The translations under genes and the position numbers were made by a program. A model generated the notes under the pieces. The model saw nothing but the letters and a program-made list of their open reading frames with translations, ran no database searches and was not told the origin of the DNA. Of a DNA stretch of 64,000 bases, positions 34,401-46,469 are shown piece by piece. This stretch comes from Bimuria novae-zelandiae CBS 107.79 (taxonomy: Eukaryota > Ascomycota > Dothideomycetes > Pleosporales > Didymosphaeriaceae), in contig ML976682.1 of assembly GCA_010015655.1 (NCBI GenBank), forward strand, positions 475,079 through 539,078, read 5' to 3'. Every line of letters starts with the position of its first letter. Positions within the stretch are counted from its first letter, which is position 1.

Positions 34401-34857
34401 GGTTAAAGAAATATATAGGGTACATAATAAGTTATATACACGTAAAGAGCACCATAGAGCTTATAGTAAGTTAGTTAAGTTCATGCATAAATAAGGGTAT
34501 AGATTTAAATTTTACTAAAAATATAAAGTAAGGTGTACTAAAATGGAAGCTTTCACGCTAAAAAGACGCTTAAATTTATTAAGTAAAACTTGTTAAGTAA
34601 CGCGCTAGCTTGGCATTTTATCTTAAACAAAAAATAGTTATAGTAGTAACTATATAATATATATATCTTACTATTACGTTTTCTATTACATAGCTAAGTA
34701 CTACTATGTCGCGTATTTGTAGTTTAGGAAGCTTTACGCTACTTTAGCCTATTGTAGCCTACTATACGTCCTTGGAACGAAGTTAAATATAAAAGGGGGA
34801 TAATATTACGCCACGGGTGTATATAACTAACTAAGGGCATAACTTAGCAGGATTAGG
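31444..34857 (+). other. Unidentified RIP-degraded repeat with plus-strand coding character
   Basis: Outside the hAT insertion at 32129-32694, plus-strand translation through RIP stops gives long coherent stretches, for example LISLANLXFRIRGIILSKTF near 31,930 and INKVLIMYIKSIGYL-like sequence near 32,850. Near 34,785 AAAAGGGGGATAATATTACG looks like a polypurine tract followed by an LTR start, so this may be the 3' part of an LTR element. I recognise no RT, integrase or DDE motif. Stops and TpA excess indicate that it is a repeat. It ends at the TA before MITE K. Confidence 0.4.
32129..32694. mobile_element. Small non-autonomous hAT-like element (L)
   Basis: TAGGGATG at 32129-32136 and CATCCCTA at 32687-32694 are inverted ends, and the 8-bp target duplication TATATAAA stands outside (32121-32128, 32695-32702). 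Eight-base duplications and this type of end are characteristic of hAT transposons. Both subterminal zones are crowded with GGTAAT/ATTACC motifs, likely transposase binding sites. At 566 bp it cannot encode a full transposase; a short stretch at 32,400-32,510 (DLSEVSEQVNADEHEDDGQ) could be a leftover of a C-terminus. RIP is weak. Confidence 0.85.
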
Positions 34858-34859
34858 TA

Positions 34860-35070
34860 ACGCTAGCGGCGCACCCCACTAAAATCGCCGCTAAGCTTTT
34901 TTTTCAATCAATTATAACTCCCCGCCAATGCTCTTAATCGCCTTTAGAAAAAGGTAGAGTTACTCTAACTATAGATGCTATCTACAAATACCAATTTTCA
35001 AAAGCTCACAACACTAATTTTAGTAAGGTGCACCGCTGACTTGTGTGCGCCACTAAGTGGTGGAACACAT
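34860..35070. mobile_element. Pogo-type MITE (K), 211 bp
   Basis: TA at 34858-34859 and 35071-35072 flank a short element. The left end reads ACGCTAGCGGCGCACCCCAC then TAAAATCGCC, and the right end, in reverse, ACGTGTTCCACCACTTAGTG, then GCGCACACAAG, then a matching GTCAGCGGTGCACC. The inner GCACCCCACTAAAAT block is shared with the full-length Pogo elements. The left end lacks about 27 bp present on the right. There is no coding capacity. Confidence 0.65.
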
Positions 35071-35072
35071 TA

Positions 35073-36560
35073 GCTACGTAGGTATTTACGTCCTTAGTTA
35101 TATTTAGCTAATAGTATTAGTCCCTAAGTAGTTTAGTAGTCTTACCTCTTTTTAAATGTGTAGTAATCTATATAATATAGATAGCTTAAATTAGGTAGGT
35201 ACGTAAGAAGTAGACTACTAAAACAAATAATTAGCCTTAGTATAGTAATAAGCTTTATTTATTTAGCATTTATAGTGCTTAAGGCTCTATCTAAGTGTAC
35301 TCTTATAGCTTTTATAGGCTATAATAGTCTTAATTTACCTTAATTACTTAATTAATAAGGGTTTGCGGATCCTTAGGGAGAGAAAGACTATAAAAGTATT
35401 AAAAGCTATAACTTTAAGCCTTTACTACAGTTCCTAAGTAATAAGGTCAGTGAGCTAATTTATTATTATTTAAATAGTATTAATATCTAACTACTTAGCT
35501 TCTAGAAAAGCTCTTATATAGACTATTTTATTTTTATTCTTTTAGGTTTATAGTTCCTCCTGCTATCGTAATAGTGTGTTAACCACTATTTCAGTAGTGC
35601 CTAGTTAATAAGTGAACCCTAAGTTAAAGTTAGTTACTATTATAGCACAGCGTATTTATTATAAAGTAAGCTTTTACTTAGTTAAGAAGTACTTAAGTGT
35701 ATAATAATTAGTAATAGCCTTAAATAGCTTAGTAGTTTGTAAGCTAATAAGCTAAACACTTTGCTTTTTAAAGCTATAGATTATAGTAAGTATTTCTTTA
35801 TTATATATATTATAGTTTATCTACGAACTACTTATAGTCTTAAAGTAAAAAGTAATAGGTTACTAATGACTATTATCTTATAGTTCAAAGAGTACACTGA
35901 CTATAATATTATTACTAACGTTAGTATTATACGCGTGATTTAATAGGGCAAGTAGTAGGTAAAGATATTATTTAATAATATAAGGTCTTTAGCTTACTAA
36001 ACGGCTGAAAGCTTGTGCTTACTAAAAATATACTAAGCGCCTTTTTCAATATCTTAGTAAGTAACTAAATCATACGCCTATTGTCTTTAAGAAAAGTCCT
36101 ATAAAGTTATTAAACCTTAAAAATAACTCTATGGTTTTAATTAAGACCGTACTAAATAGTCTTATACTACTACCACCCTCTTTAGGTTCCTCTAAATATC
36201 TTAAGTGCTAATAATAAGGCTAAGAAAATTTATTTTATTATTATAAACTTATTTATTTTAATATTTATTTATACGCTAGCGTTCCGTAATTATTTCAGTA
36301 CCAAAGTAATATACTTTTCGTGCTATAATAGGCCATCTAAATATATAAGGATATTATCTAAATAGGCTACACAAAAGTTATTAAGTATTTTATATAGTAT
36401 CTTATTAATATACTGTTAAAAGGTCACAAGATTACTATAGAGGCTAAATAAGAGTATATAATACTTATAGTTACTGTAGCGTATATAAAAGCTAGTTAGG
36501 TCTTTAGTGTCCTTGTTAAGTTAGATATATTAGAAGGCCTATAATATATTTAGCTTTATA
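35073..36560 (-). pseudogene. Gypsy IV copy 2 pol: RT, RNase H, start of integrase
   Basis: Minus-strand translation through stops gives VTF*QYINKILYKILNNF, then CVAYLDNILIYLDG at about 36,335-36,380, the RT catalytic block YLDDILIYSD with one Asp changed to Asn. Then come SFQPFSKLKT (about 36,000), the RNase H-like YNIYNKEILTIIYSFKK (about 35,790-35,830), TKLFKAITNYYTLKYFLTK, and a degraded INKAYYYTKANYLFY that sits where the integrase zinc-binding region starts. It belongs to Ty3/Gypsy and is distinct in sequence from Gypsy I. It is not functional. Confidence 0.78.
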
Positions 36561-38121
36561 AGCTATAAACACCTTAGTATTCGCGAGCCGCGTAAGAGTC
36601 TTTTAACAAAAAAAACCATCCCTTTTTATACTAGTGTTAAACTTATAACAATTAAAATAAAATCGCCCCCCACTTAAGCTTTTTAGTAAATAGTACTAGT
36701 ACTAGTACGGCGCGTTACTATTAGTAATAAAGCTACGTTAGAGGTAGTTATTTAAATAGGCCTTAGTAAGCTATAACTATACTAAAACTATATTATATTA
36801 TAGGGTTAACGTTAGGGTAATATTTATAATTAGCTTAATATTACAATTAAACGCTACTATAGTGTAAAGACAGGAGATTTAAGTTCTTTTTTAAAAAGTA
36901 GGTAAGAGTCGGGCTAGCGCAGCCTAGGCCGAATATTATTTTTATAAAGTGCTCGCGAAGTTTCTTCTTTAGATCCAGTAGGTCTATTTAGCCTAGCTCC
37001 TGCTTATAGTCCTAGATTAACCTTTTTATTTTATAAATACTAATATAGCTAATAATTATGTCCTTCTATCGCGCGTTAATTATAAATATAGTAGTTTTTA
37101 TAGTACTAATTTTAAGGCCTGCCTTTATAACGTCCTCGCGAGAGACGCGAGAGACATAATTATAGTATATAAGTTATTATCCCTATAGTAGTTTAGGCTA
37201 TTAGTAGAGCTACTCTTTTATCATAGATAGGTTTTTCTAGTAGACACGACGCTAAGGGAACTATTATAATAAGTAATAGTTATACTATATAGTAGCTATA
37301 TTTATAAGCTGATTACGTTAGTTAGAGTCTACTTAATAGCTAGAGTTAGCTTCTATAGTAGTATTTCACGTAGAGATAATAATATCACTCTTATAGTTCA
37401 TTAGCGCTTTATTTACCTACTTAAGCGTTTACTACTTATAGTTAATTTAAATATTAGCCTTCTTACATAGTTTATAGCTAATAATAAGGTTATAATAACC
37501 TATATTATAAAGGACAAATTAGGCAGTAAGGTAGTAGTTATTTAGTACCAAGTTAGCCTAGAAATACTTATTTACTTATTTATTTAGTGAACTATTATAT
37601 ACTACTGAAGAGATCGCTTTTATATTCTTAATAAATGCCTTAAGCCCTTTCTTAATTATATAAAAGTACTTAAGGTATACTAGGACGTAGCTACCTATGC
37701 TTGTATTAATAAGACCCTTTAGTTTACTCACGATACTATTAGTTAAGATATAATAAAATATAATAAAAGCGCTTTTACTAAATAGAACACTTTATATACT
37801 AATAGCACTAGTAGGCCTCTTTAGAATGAAATTTATCTTTATACAGAGTTATTTTCTAATAGCTTATTATAATACGCCACCTTATATTTGTCGCTTAGCT
37901 TATCCCTATTATTTACACTATAGTTAGTATTCTCTAATACATTTTATTTAATAGAGCCAAGCGGGCACTCGCGAGCAATATAGCTAAGTTTATAATAATA
38001 ATAGTAGGTTAATAAATAGAGTAGTTTAGTAAAATAGATTAGTTAAGTTACTATAAAAGGTTGACTTAATTACTATAATAGAAGAGTGTACTAGGCGCTT
38101 ACATAACTTAGTAATTTACAT

Positions 38122-38337
<216 letters not shown>

Positions 38338-40134
38338 TGTTAGGCGCTTATAGCGAGCTTTTAGGTGAAGACTTATACCAGCATACTATAATTATTATAA
38401 CGTTATTATATAAACAATAGTAGACGCTTATTTAAGTGTGTAGAGTATTAAAAGCTTTTTTTTAACTCTTTAACTTATTACTTTACTAAAAGGTAGTATT
38501 CGTAAGTAAGATAAGAGAATTTATCCTAAAATATAGTAAAGCTAGTATTGTTTTTAAGGTAGAGCATTTAAAAATCTCGCTAAGTATTAAGCGTCTTATA
38601 TATAGATTACTAGAAGTCTTTTTAAGTTAATCTAGCAGGTACTAATAGCTAATACTTTAATTATTATTCCTTAATATATAAATGAGTGAAAAAAGTACTA
38701 ATTAGCTACGCTTTTAGTTCGCATGCATACATATATGGTAATATTACTTTACGTATCTTATCTATTTATATCTTAGCATTAGTTATAGTTAGCACGTATC
38801 TTATCCTCTAAGCTATTACTCTATTAATTAAAAGTAATATATCTATTATCCTTTGGTGGTAATAGGTCTAGAAAGTAGGCAAAGTAGCTTTTATTACTAA
38901 TACTAGTTATTTAATAGCGTGTAGCTAATAGATTGGCGGGTGTAAAAAGTAATATATAAGGAGGAAAGGAGATGCCTAAGCGAATAGGCTCTTTATAAAG
39001 TATTAAAAAAATATAAGCGAGAATTAAGAAATTGTAGTATAAAATTAGGTTACTAGCGTATATAAAGGAGAAAAAGGGCTAATAATAGTACGCGTAATTA
39101 ACTAGGCTTCTATCTTATTTACCTTTTACTATACTTAAGTATAGGGACTATATAGTTCCTCGCCTTTAGCTATAGCGTTAGTAGTAATTTGGTAGTATAT
39201 ATATAGCTATTATCGCTCCACGCTGTAAAGGAGTATTTACCTAACTAGCTTAATAGTATTTACTATAAGGTTTTATTAAAGGTATTTAATTACGCCTTTT
39301 AGAGTTGCATTAATTAAGTTATTACTTATAAAGGTAGGTAGCTAAGGTGTTTGTGAAAGATCTTTATTCATACTTTACTAAATATACGCTGGTTTTATAA
39401 AGATATCTTAAATATAGTTTGCTTCTATAATACTGCTATAGCTTTAGGTCTTGTGGTCTTTATAAGTAAAGCGTTTAAATAAGTTATACGCCTTGCTTAG
39501 CATGTACTACTCTAGCGCTAACGCTATAAATAGGTACTTTAGTATTATTATATTATATATAGTATAGTATAGACCTTACTACAATATATTTAATAGAGAT
39601 AGTAGAATATTTTGCTCTTTTAGCTATAAGAGTATATTATATTAAAACTATTTATTTTTTGGCTCCCTTTAAGCCTCGCTTAGTAGTATTAAAAAAATTT
39701 ATATTAAGTAATTTTATTTTAATGAACTAATAGCTTAGCGTAGCCACGTAGTAGGTTCTCTAAAGTAGTTATTATTAAGTTATACGTATAAGTAGAACAA
39801 GTAGCTCAACTAAATATTCTATTATTATCCTTTAGCTAAGGTATTAATAAATTTTAGTATAATATAAGGATAAGCACAGTCCCTTATATTTAAAAAAGAA
39901 AAAATGGGAAGTTAGCTCTATTTTAGCTATACTAAGATAATTGGACTATAGGTACATAGGCCCGTAGCGGTTTTGTGCGCTACTATTTGGCATGGAATAT
40001 CCCTTTAGATTCCACCTGCGCGGGCAGTCGCCCTAGGTGTGGGGAATAATTACTCTGGAGCGTAAGGCAGTCACGCTTGGGAGCGAAATTGTGTAACCTG
40101 CCAGAATACTGGGCCGTTATCGTTATTCTCCTAG

Positions 40135-41645
40135 TTAATATAGTAGATGCGTAGGTACGTTTTAATTATGTAATTCGTAAGTTCTATCTATATATTTATT
40201 TATATGTAATAAGTCGTTAATAACTTTCGTTTTATTCTAATAAGTGCTATAAGTATTATCTAGTTATTTAGCGTATAGAGATTGTCTCTATTACTAATTT
40301 TTATCTTCAGAATACTATAGTATTATATAAGTTAATCTAGGATAAGGAATGTAAGTTTCTTAGCTATAGTCGCCTTTTAGCATAATAGTAACTCCACGTA
40401 TTTAGTAAATTAGTGGATAATTACTAGTATAAAATTATACCTCGTTCCGTTTGCAAGATCTTTTAAATTAGGTAGTCTAGTTATAAAATCTATAGTGATG
40501 TCTTCTTATAGTACTCTTAGTGTTTGTATTACTTATATTTTTTATACTTAAAATAAGTAACGTGCTTATTTCGTTAGCAGTCTGCATATTTATAGATATA
40601 TATTATTACTACGTCTTTAGTTCCTCTAAATTTGTAGTTTTATTAAATATGTTCTGTTATTTTCCTAATACCTAGCTCTCTATATGCTAAATTATTATAT
40701 TATTATTATATAATTTTAGTCTATTAATTCTTGGATACTTCTCGTGCCATAATAAGGTGTCAGTTAATTTCTACTCTAGGCTCTAGCGATCTATTATTAT
40801 TTTATTAAAATTTTATAATGTAGGTATTAGTCTTTTTTCTTATATAGTTGCTCTATTAGCTAAGCGTATCTACTTCTTTATTTACTTTTCTTAATATATG
40901 GATAATCTTAAACTTGTATTATCTAGTAGTTTATAACAATTTTTAATATCGTGGTAAAAGTTCCTTAGTTATTATAAATTATAGTAGGTTCTTATAATTT
41001 AGAAAAATTTCTAGCGTTACGTAATTAACGTCGTAGATTCTCTAGTGCACTAAGGCTTTAATAATAGTGTAAAGTTCCTTTTTACATACGATGTCTCATG
41101 TTTCTGCGTCGTTAAATTTATGTAAGTAGTATATAATCAGGTGCTATTAACTTTTTTCTTTCTTATTTTACGTAGGCGCCTATAGTAAGGTCGCCAACGT
41201 TTATTTTAAATCGTAGTAGTCCTTGATCCTGAAAGTAGACAAGTACTGGTGGCATAATACATGTAATCTTTGAGAGTTAGAACAACATTCTATACTCTAC
41301 TATTTATTTGTATAGTACGACCTTTTTATAAGATTTATTATAGGTATCGTAACCTTTGCGTAATCAAGAAAAAATTATTAGTTTAATCTATAAAACTCTA
41401 AGAATTCCTGAACAATTTAGCTGTCCTTAGTATTACCTAGTTCTTAATGAATTTAATCTTATTAGGTGCTATTTTAATTCCTTCCATACTAATAACGTAT
41501 CCTAACAATTCTTTTTTCTATATATAGAACTTATACGTCTTTAGCTTAACTTGTAGGTATGCTTTATTTAGTATCCTTAGTACTATCTGTACATGCGCAA
41601 TATAGTTGGATTCCTTTTTTAAAAAATAAGTGTGTTATCTATTTA
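40135..41645 (-). pseudogene. Gypsy pol fragment (M): end of RT, RNase H, start of integrase
   Basis: From right to left the minus strand reads YIAHVQIVLRILNKAYLQVK, then KLKTYKFYI*KKELLGYVIS and GIKIAPNKIKFIKN, the RT end; FKINVGDLTIGAYVK at about 41,170-41,215 for RNase H; and an integrase part with AIDFI-like remnants near 40,500. It parallels Gypsy I position by position (DVSDLTIGACAK there), so it belongs to the same family. It starts right after the RT catalytic motif and stops inside integrase, so both ends are truncated. RIP is milder than in Gypsy I. Confidence 0.78.
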
Positions 41646-43059
41646 GAGTGGGGAGGGATAAAAGAAAAGTAATTTCTTTTTATACCTTTTTCAAACTTAA
41701 ATAACTTAGCTACGAGCAAGTGTAAAATTAGGTGAAAAACATATTTTAATAAAGAAAGCCATATAAAACCTAGTTACGGACCGAATTTATGTTTGGTAAG
41801 CACCCAAAAAAATGTAGAAACTTAGTAAACTTTTAGAAAAATATTAACGTTACTTTAAGGGTTTATAACTCTTTTTTAGGCGCGTGAAATTGATTGTTCA
41901 GTTCTTAAACGTATTCCAATTAAGTGTTTTTCTAGTTTACACAATAAATATAAACATAGATTTACTCATAATGTATTTATTTACAAGTGGTTTTAATCAT
42001 AGGCCAAGAAAGGGTAAACGAATTTAGTTATTTAAATATTAACTCGTATTTATATTATAGTAGAATTTAGTATACCTGACTTAAGCCTGTTGTAAGTCCT
42101 CCCAATGCCTAGGCAATAATAATATACAATTCTCTAATACTTCTTGTGATATTTCCCACCAAGGTTTTATGTATTCCTTTAATTAAAAGGTCTACACCCT
42201 TTTCGTTGTTATTAGAACCTAAAGTGGCTCTTAGCATCTTATTTAGTTCGTTCATATATACTAACTAAATGTTTTTATTTACTGCTATATTAGCTAAATC
42301 GGGCAAATAAGAAAAATATTAATGTCGTCCTTTTACATTACCTTAAAACGTTTGGGGTCTTATGGTGAAAAACGTTGTCTTGTTCAAGATTATAACTTAT
42401 AATATATTAATGAGACTAAAGTATTATATAAATTATAAATATATTTAATATATTGTTTAACGTTAATAAAACGTTAAAAAGAATACAATATAATAAAATT
42501 TAAACTTACCTGTATTTATATTGTGTTTAATAATAGGAATTAAAATCCTGCGTATATAACCTTTCCTAATGAAACTAGATGTTGTTTTAGGGGTCTTAGT
42601 AACCACTAATTTACATCTTCCCTCTATCTAAATTACTCCCTAAACTTGAACAACAATATCGCGGGCTATAACTTAGTCAGTAGTCTAGTTTTTAAAATAC
42701 TAAATTTATAGAAAGAAAGGTTCGATTGTTCCCTACAATATAAATTAAATAGAAATGTCGGATTAACAATCTCAAAGGCCTCAGGCGTGTCACAAGGAAT
42801 GCGTGTGTGGAGGAGCGAGCATCCCGTCAATGGTCGTCGAGACCTCTGTCGTGTTGCGAAACACTACCTGTGTGGAGCGAGCCCCATATGGGACTAGCTT
42901 CCATACCCCGCGATGTACTTCGCTCCTCAGTAGATAGAACGAACAATTAATAATCAATCTTCGAATGTAATCCGTTTTCAGTTCCTTTCCTTTCACTAGT
43001 GAGAGCCTATCCAACAAGAAACTTACTTTTCTTATTAACACTGTAGATTTTAGAATTTC
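41646..43059. other. AT-rich island with weak RIP; no gene identified
   Basis: CpA and TpG are common here, unlike the surroundings, although the sequence is AT-rich. A minus-strand frame from 42255 gives 48 codons (MNELNKMLRATLGSNNNEKG to RELYIIIA) and continues past one stop with ALGGLTTGLSQVY; I do not recognise it. A GTAAGT just after TACAG near 42,510 on the minus strand could be a splice donor. Around 42,785-42,935 is a GC-richer patch with GGAGCGAGC twice. An 83-codon minus frame at 42790-43041 is partly the tail of the adjacent Tc1-like frame. Confidence 0.35.
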
Positions 43060-43640
43060 TAGTAGAACTTTCCTTATTCTATAGTATTCTGTCCTACCCC
43101 CGTAACCTCTTCCATTTGCTGACTTATCGGAAAATATAACTTTAGTTAAGTTAATATTTTTAATTTTATTTTATTAATTTTTAGTGAAATCTAGCCTAGT
43201 TATAACTTATTTCTTATTTAAAAGAGGCTTATAGGTTAAGGTTTTTGTCCTATATCCCTCCTTCTTTAAAAACCCCCTAAGACTTTTAACAGAGATTTTA
43301 AGGTTGTTTTCTTATAATATCTTATTAATTGTCTTCTTAGGACTTCTTTCTATATCTCTATTAATACCTCTTAACTCTTTTAAAGAAGTCTTTATTAGTC
43401 TCCCGTTTTTAAGCTCCTTATTATAATCTTTTAGCACATTTTTCTTTTAGATTCGGTAGATAGCGTTAAAATTCTATTTTCAGGCTTATTAAAGATAGTA
43501 GAAATAGTAGCAATAGAAGTATTAGCTTCTAAAAGACGGTGAACTTCTTGTTTAAATTTAGAGAATTAGGAAGTTATTTTAGTAAAGTTTTAGCAGAATT
43601 TTGAACGAACTTTAAGGAAATAGGAGAGACGAAGACTACG
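43060..43640 (-). pseudogene. Tc1-like transposase fragment, N-terminal half
   Basis: Minus-strand reading through stops: HRLLEANTSIATISTIFNKP at about 43,500-43,560 is the first helix-turn-helix of Tc1 enzymes, ISVKSLRGFLKKEGYRTKTL at about 43,235-43,295 the second, LTYKPLLNKK follows, and KVIFSDKSANGRGYGG at about 43,085-43,135 is the block with the first catalytic Asp. The rest of the DDE domain was not found to the left, so the gene is cut near 43,060. The start lies near the Gypsy III LTR, which may have inserted in the element. Terminal repeats are not visible. Confidence 0.72.
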
Positions 43641-43667
43641 TCTAGAAAGATCCTAATCTATATTATA

Positions 43668-44005
43668 TGTCAGGGTAACCACCGTGGTTCCCATAATACC
43701 TACCAAACCTGGATGACCTTTAGAGCTTCTGAGAATGTCATCCTTAGAAGTCCTATATACACCTACCAAACCTAGACGTGATTTACAGCAACTATAGCCT
43801 GCTTTATTAATAAATAGCTACTACTTTCCTTATATAACCTGGACCCTACGCTAGCGCATAAGCTAGAGCTCTAGTATATATACTTAAGCACAAGCTTTAC
43901 TTCTGTTTCCTTACACAACGTCTTGTATCTACTTAAGTTCTATACGTAGCATATTAATTAAGCTATTTTATAAGCTTAATATTACTACTTGTAGCCTCTC
44001 GTGAC
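43668..44005 (+). repeat. Gypsy III 5' LTR
   Basis: It starts TGTCAGGGTAACC and ends CTCTCGTGACA, so the termini TGTCA/TGACA are mirror images, as LTR ends are. A duplicated CCTACCAAACCT motif lies near 43,700 and 43,780. TATATAACCTGG at about 43,833 is a possible promoter TATA box. The border rests on the termini only, because no second LTR exists in the window. Confidence 0.65.
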
Positions 44006-44029
44006 ATTATGTTGCGTCACTATAATATA

Positions 44030-45970
44030 GACAACCCTAGAACTCTTAATACGCTGTAACTAATCCTGTATTAACTTTTAGCTATTTACGCTGAATTAGT
44101 CGCCCTTAAGATAAATAATAAAGCTTTACTCGAAGCTCTAGCTAGGTAAGAAGCCTACTATGAAAATAAAATACGTAAACTCTAATAAAAGCTTAAGCCC
44201 TTTAAGAATAAGACTATAGCTACTTAAATAATAGATAAGAATAAGTTATTACTACTCTTACGACTACTACTTCCCTTACTAACTACTATTATAACCTTAC
44301 CCCGCAAGGAACGCTTGCCTAATTTACTAATGTTTACTAAAAAGAGAAAAGAACTTTTTTTTATAACACTACGCTATAAGCTTCGTGGCAAGGCTAATTA
44401 CTATCCTAATAAATAATTAAAACTTATATACGCTTACTCCCGCCTTAAACATAATCTTACTACACTTATAGGCTCTCTTATATACTCTAATATTATAAAC
44501 GTTAAATAACTTATCACGTTCCTATAAGCTATATATAATAAACTAAATAAGGAACTATTAGTTTAAAACTAACTTAATCACTTAAAATAAGGGATGAAGG
44601 GCTTTCTTATACACTTTAGTAAATATTAATAACTAATTATAGATACTCTACTTAATAAAGTAGCATAAATTAACTAGCTCCACTACTCCCTCTTTAATAA
44701 ACTACGCTAGGCTATAGTTAGTGTTAAGATCCTAACTATAATTAATAAATACACTAACAAAATTACTCTATATAATAATAATCTTTACTACCTACAAAAG
44801 CGCTTATACTAATACAAAGCCCTTAAGCGTAAGAACTTTTACTAAGATCTAGACGCTATAGAAATTAATAACTTAAACTACGCCCTATTAGGCTCCGCTA
44901 AACGATATAAGAGGATTAAGGAAGACGCCAGCTTTAAATATAATAAAAAGAACTATATCTTTTGTGACTATTCTGTCCCCCTTCCTTAGATCCGCGCCCG
45001 AAGTTCCTCTGTCTCTACCTTGTCTATAACCTTACGAAAGAGTTACGCTTTATAAAAAAGATACTTTCGCACTTTATTTTAGAAAAGATAAGTAAAAGTA
45101 CTATCCTAAGATTAAGTTACTTCTTAAGGCCTTAGATTCCCTATATATCTAGCACGTAAATAGAAACTTCGTCTAACCTCGCTCTCTATTATACTACACT
45201 TAAAGGGATTTAATAGCACTTACCTAAAGGGCAGCCATATCGCCTACACTACGAAATTTACTTTACGATATTATAACTATAAGAAAACAATCTAGCTAAT
45301 AGTAACTAATATTAGTAACAATAATTATAAATAATTATAGTTTAACGCTAGCTAATGCAAGGGATAATACTTAGTCTACGTAAACTTAATATCTTACTTA
45401 TTAATAATTAAAGGATGCAGTCCTCTATCCTCTTTAAAACCTAATATAACTTAAAGCTTTAAGAGGAAATTAAGACATATTATATATTTTTGATATAATT
45501 ACTTATTACCTAAAATAAAGCGCTAGTTAAAGGAACCAAATTATATAACGGTTTAAGAGATATTATCCTTTAAACACTTAATTAACCCTAACCTAGAATC
45601 CGACCTTGAGCCCAACCTAAAACCTGTGCTAGACTTAAATATCTACCATATTAGAGCTACACTAATAGTACGCCTTATAAAGAAACAAGACTATAAGATC
45701 TTTGCTATATTTATTACTAATATTAATAAGGTTCTCGAAACTAAGGTATACACTAACCTAGCTATAAAAGTACTTTTAGAGTACTAGAACCTACTTAACG
45801 TCTTTTTTAAGAAAGGTTTAACTAGTTGCCTAATGAAAGACCTTATAATTATAAATTTAAGCTTAAAGAAGGTAATTAGCACGGGTTTATCTTACTTTAT
45901 AGTATATCTTTAAATAAACCTAAGGTGCTGCGTAAGTACCTTACTAAAAATCTATTAAAGAACTTTATCT
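44030..45970 (+). pseudogene. Gypsy III gag and pol start
   Basis: Reading through stops, 44,310-44,450 gives LPNLLMFTKKRKEL, then ITLRYKLRGKANYYPNK and LIYAYSRL, a pattern found in fungal Gypsy gag proteins. A cysteine-containing stretch near 44,950 (NYIFCDYSVPLP) may be a degraded zinc region. The last part before Gypsy II reads NLLKNFI*ASSL, the FIRPSSSP entry into the reverse transcriptase. The protease was not identified. Boundaries are approximate. Confidence 0.6.
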
Positions 45971-45982
45971 AGGCTAGCTCTT

Positions 45983-46461
45983 TGTTACGATCACGAACCC
46001 CACAGGAACAATAGAACCAGATAATTACGCCAAGAGAGTCATTATTAGCGAAATTACCAAAGTAAAAGAATACAAGGAAGCGCGGGACAGCTTAGGTTAG
46101 TAGTTGCGTAACAAGGTCCCGCATAATGCGAGATCCCATGGGACCTTAGGGTCTTAGCGGGACTATAATAGTAATTCTAATAATAGCAAGGACTAAGATA
46201 AATAATATATAGTTTAATAATTTATCTATACTTCTCTTACTCCTGATAGTTAACTTAATGTACTACGAGTATATCTCTTATAATAGATTAGTAAATCTCC
46301 TAGTTAGTAATTCTATAGTTTATTATAAGATTAGATTATTCCTAAACCTACCTTATAGCTATTACTAGCTTTTAACTACTAAATATTTATAAGGCGCTTT
46401 ACCCTTAAACCTATCCTCCTCTAACCTAGAACAGGCTTAGGTACATAGAGCATTTATAATA
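45983..46461 (+). repeat. Gypsy II 5' LTR
   Basis: It begins TGTTACGATCACGAACCCCA and ends TTTATAATA, the CA having become TA. The first 200 bp escaped much of the mutation and keep GAGATCCCATGGGACC; the corresponding bases of the 3' LTR are RIPped. Confidence 0.92.
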
Positions 46462-46469
46462 CTTTAACT

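Noticed and set aside
42790..43041. 83-codon minus-strand frame as an independent gene
   Set aside because: Its start overlaps the end of the Tc1-like frame and its later part matches nothing I know; treated as chance openness in a weakly RIPped patch.
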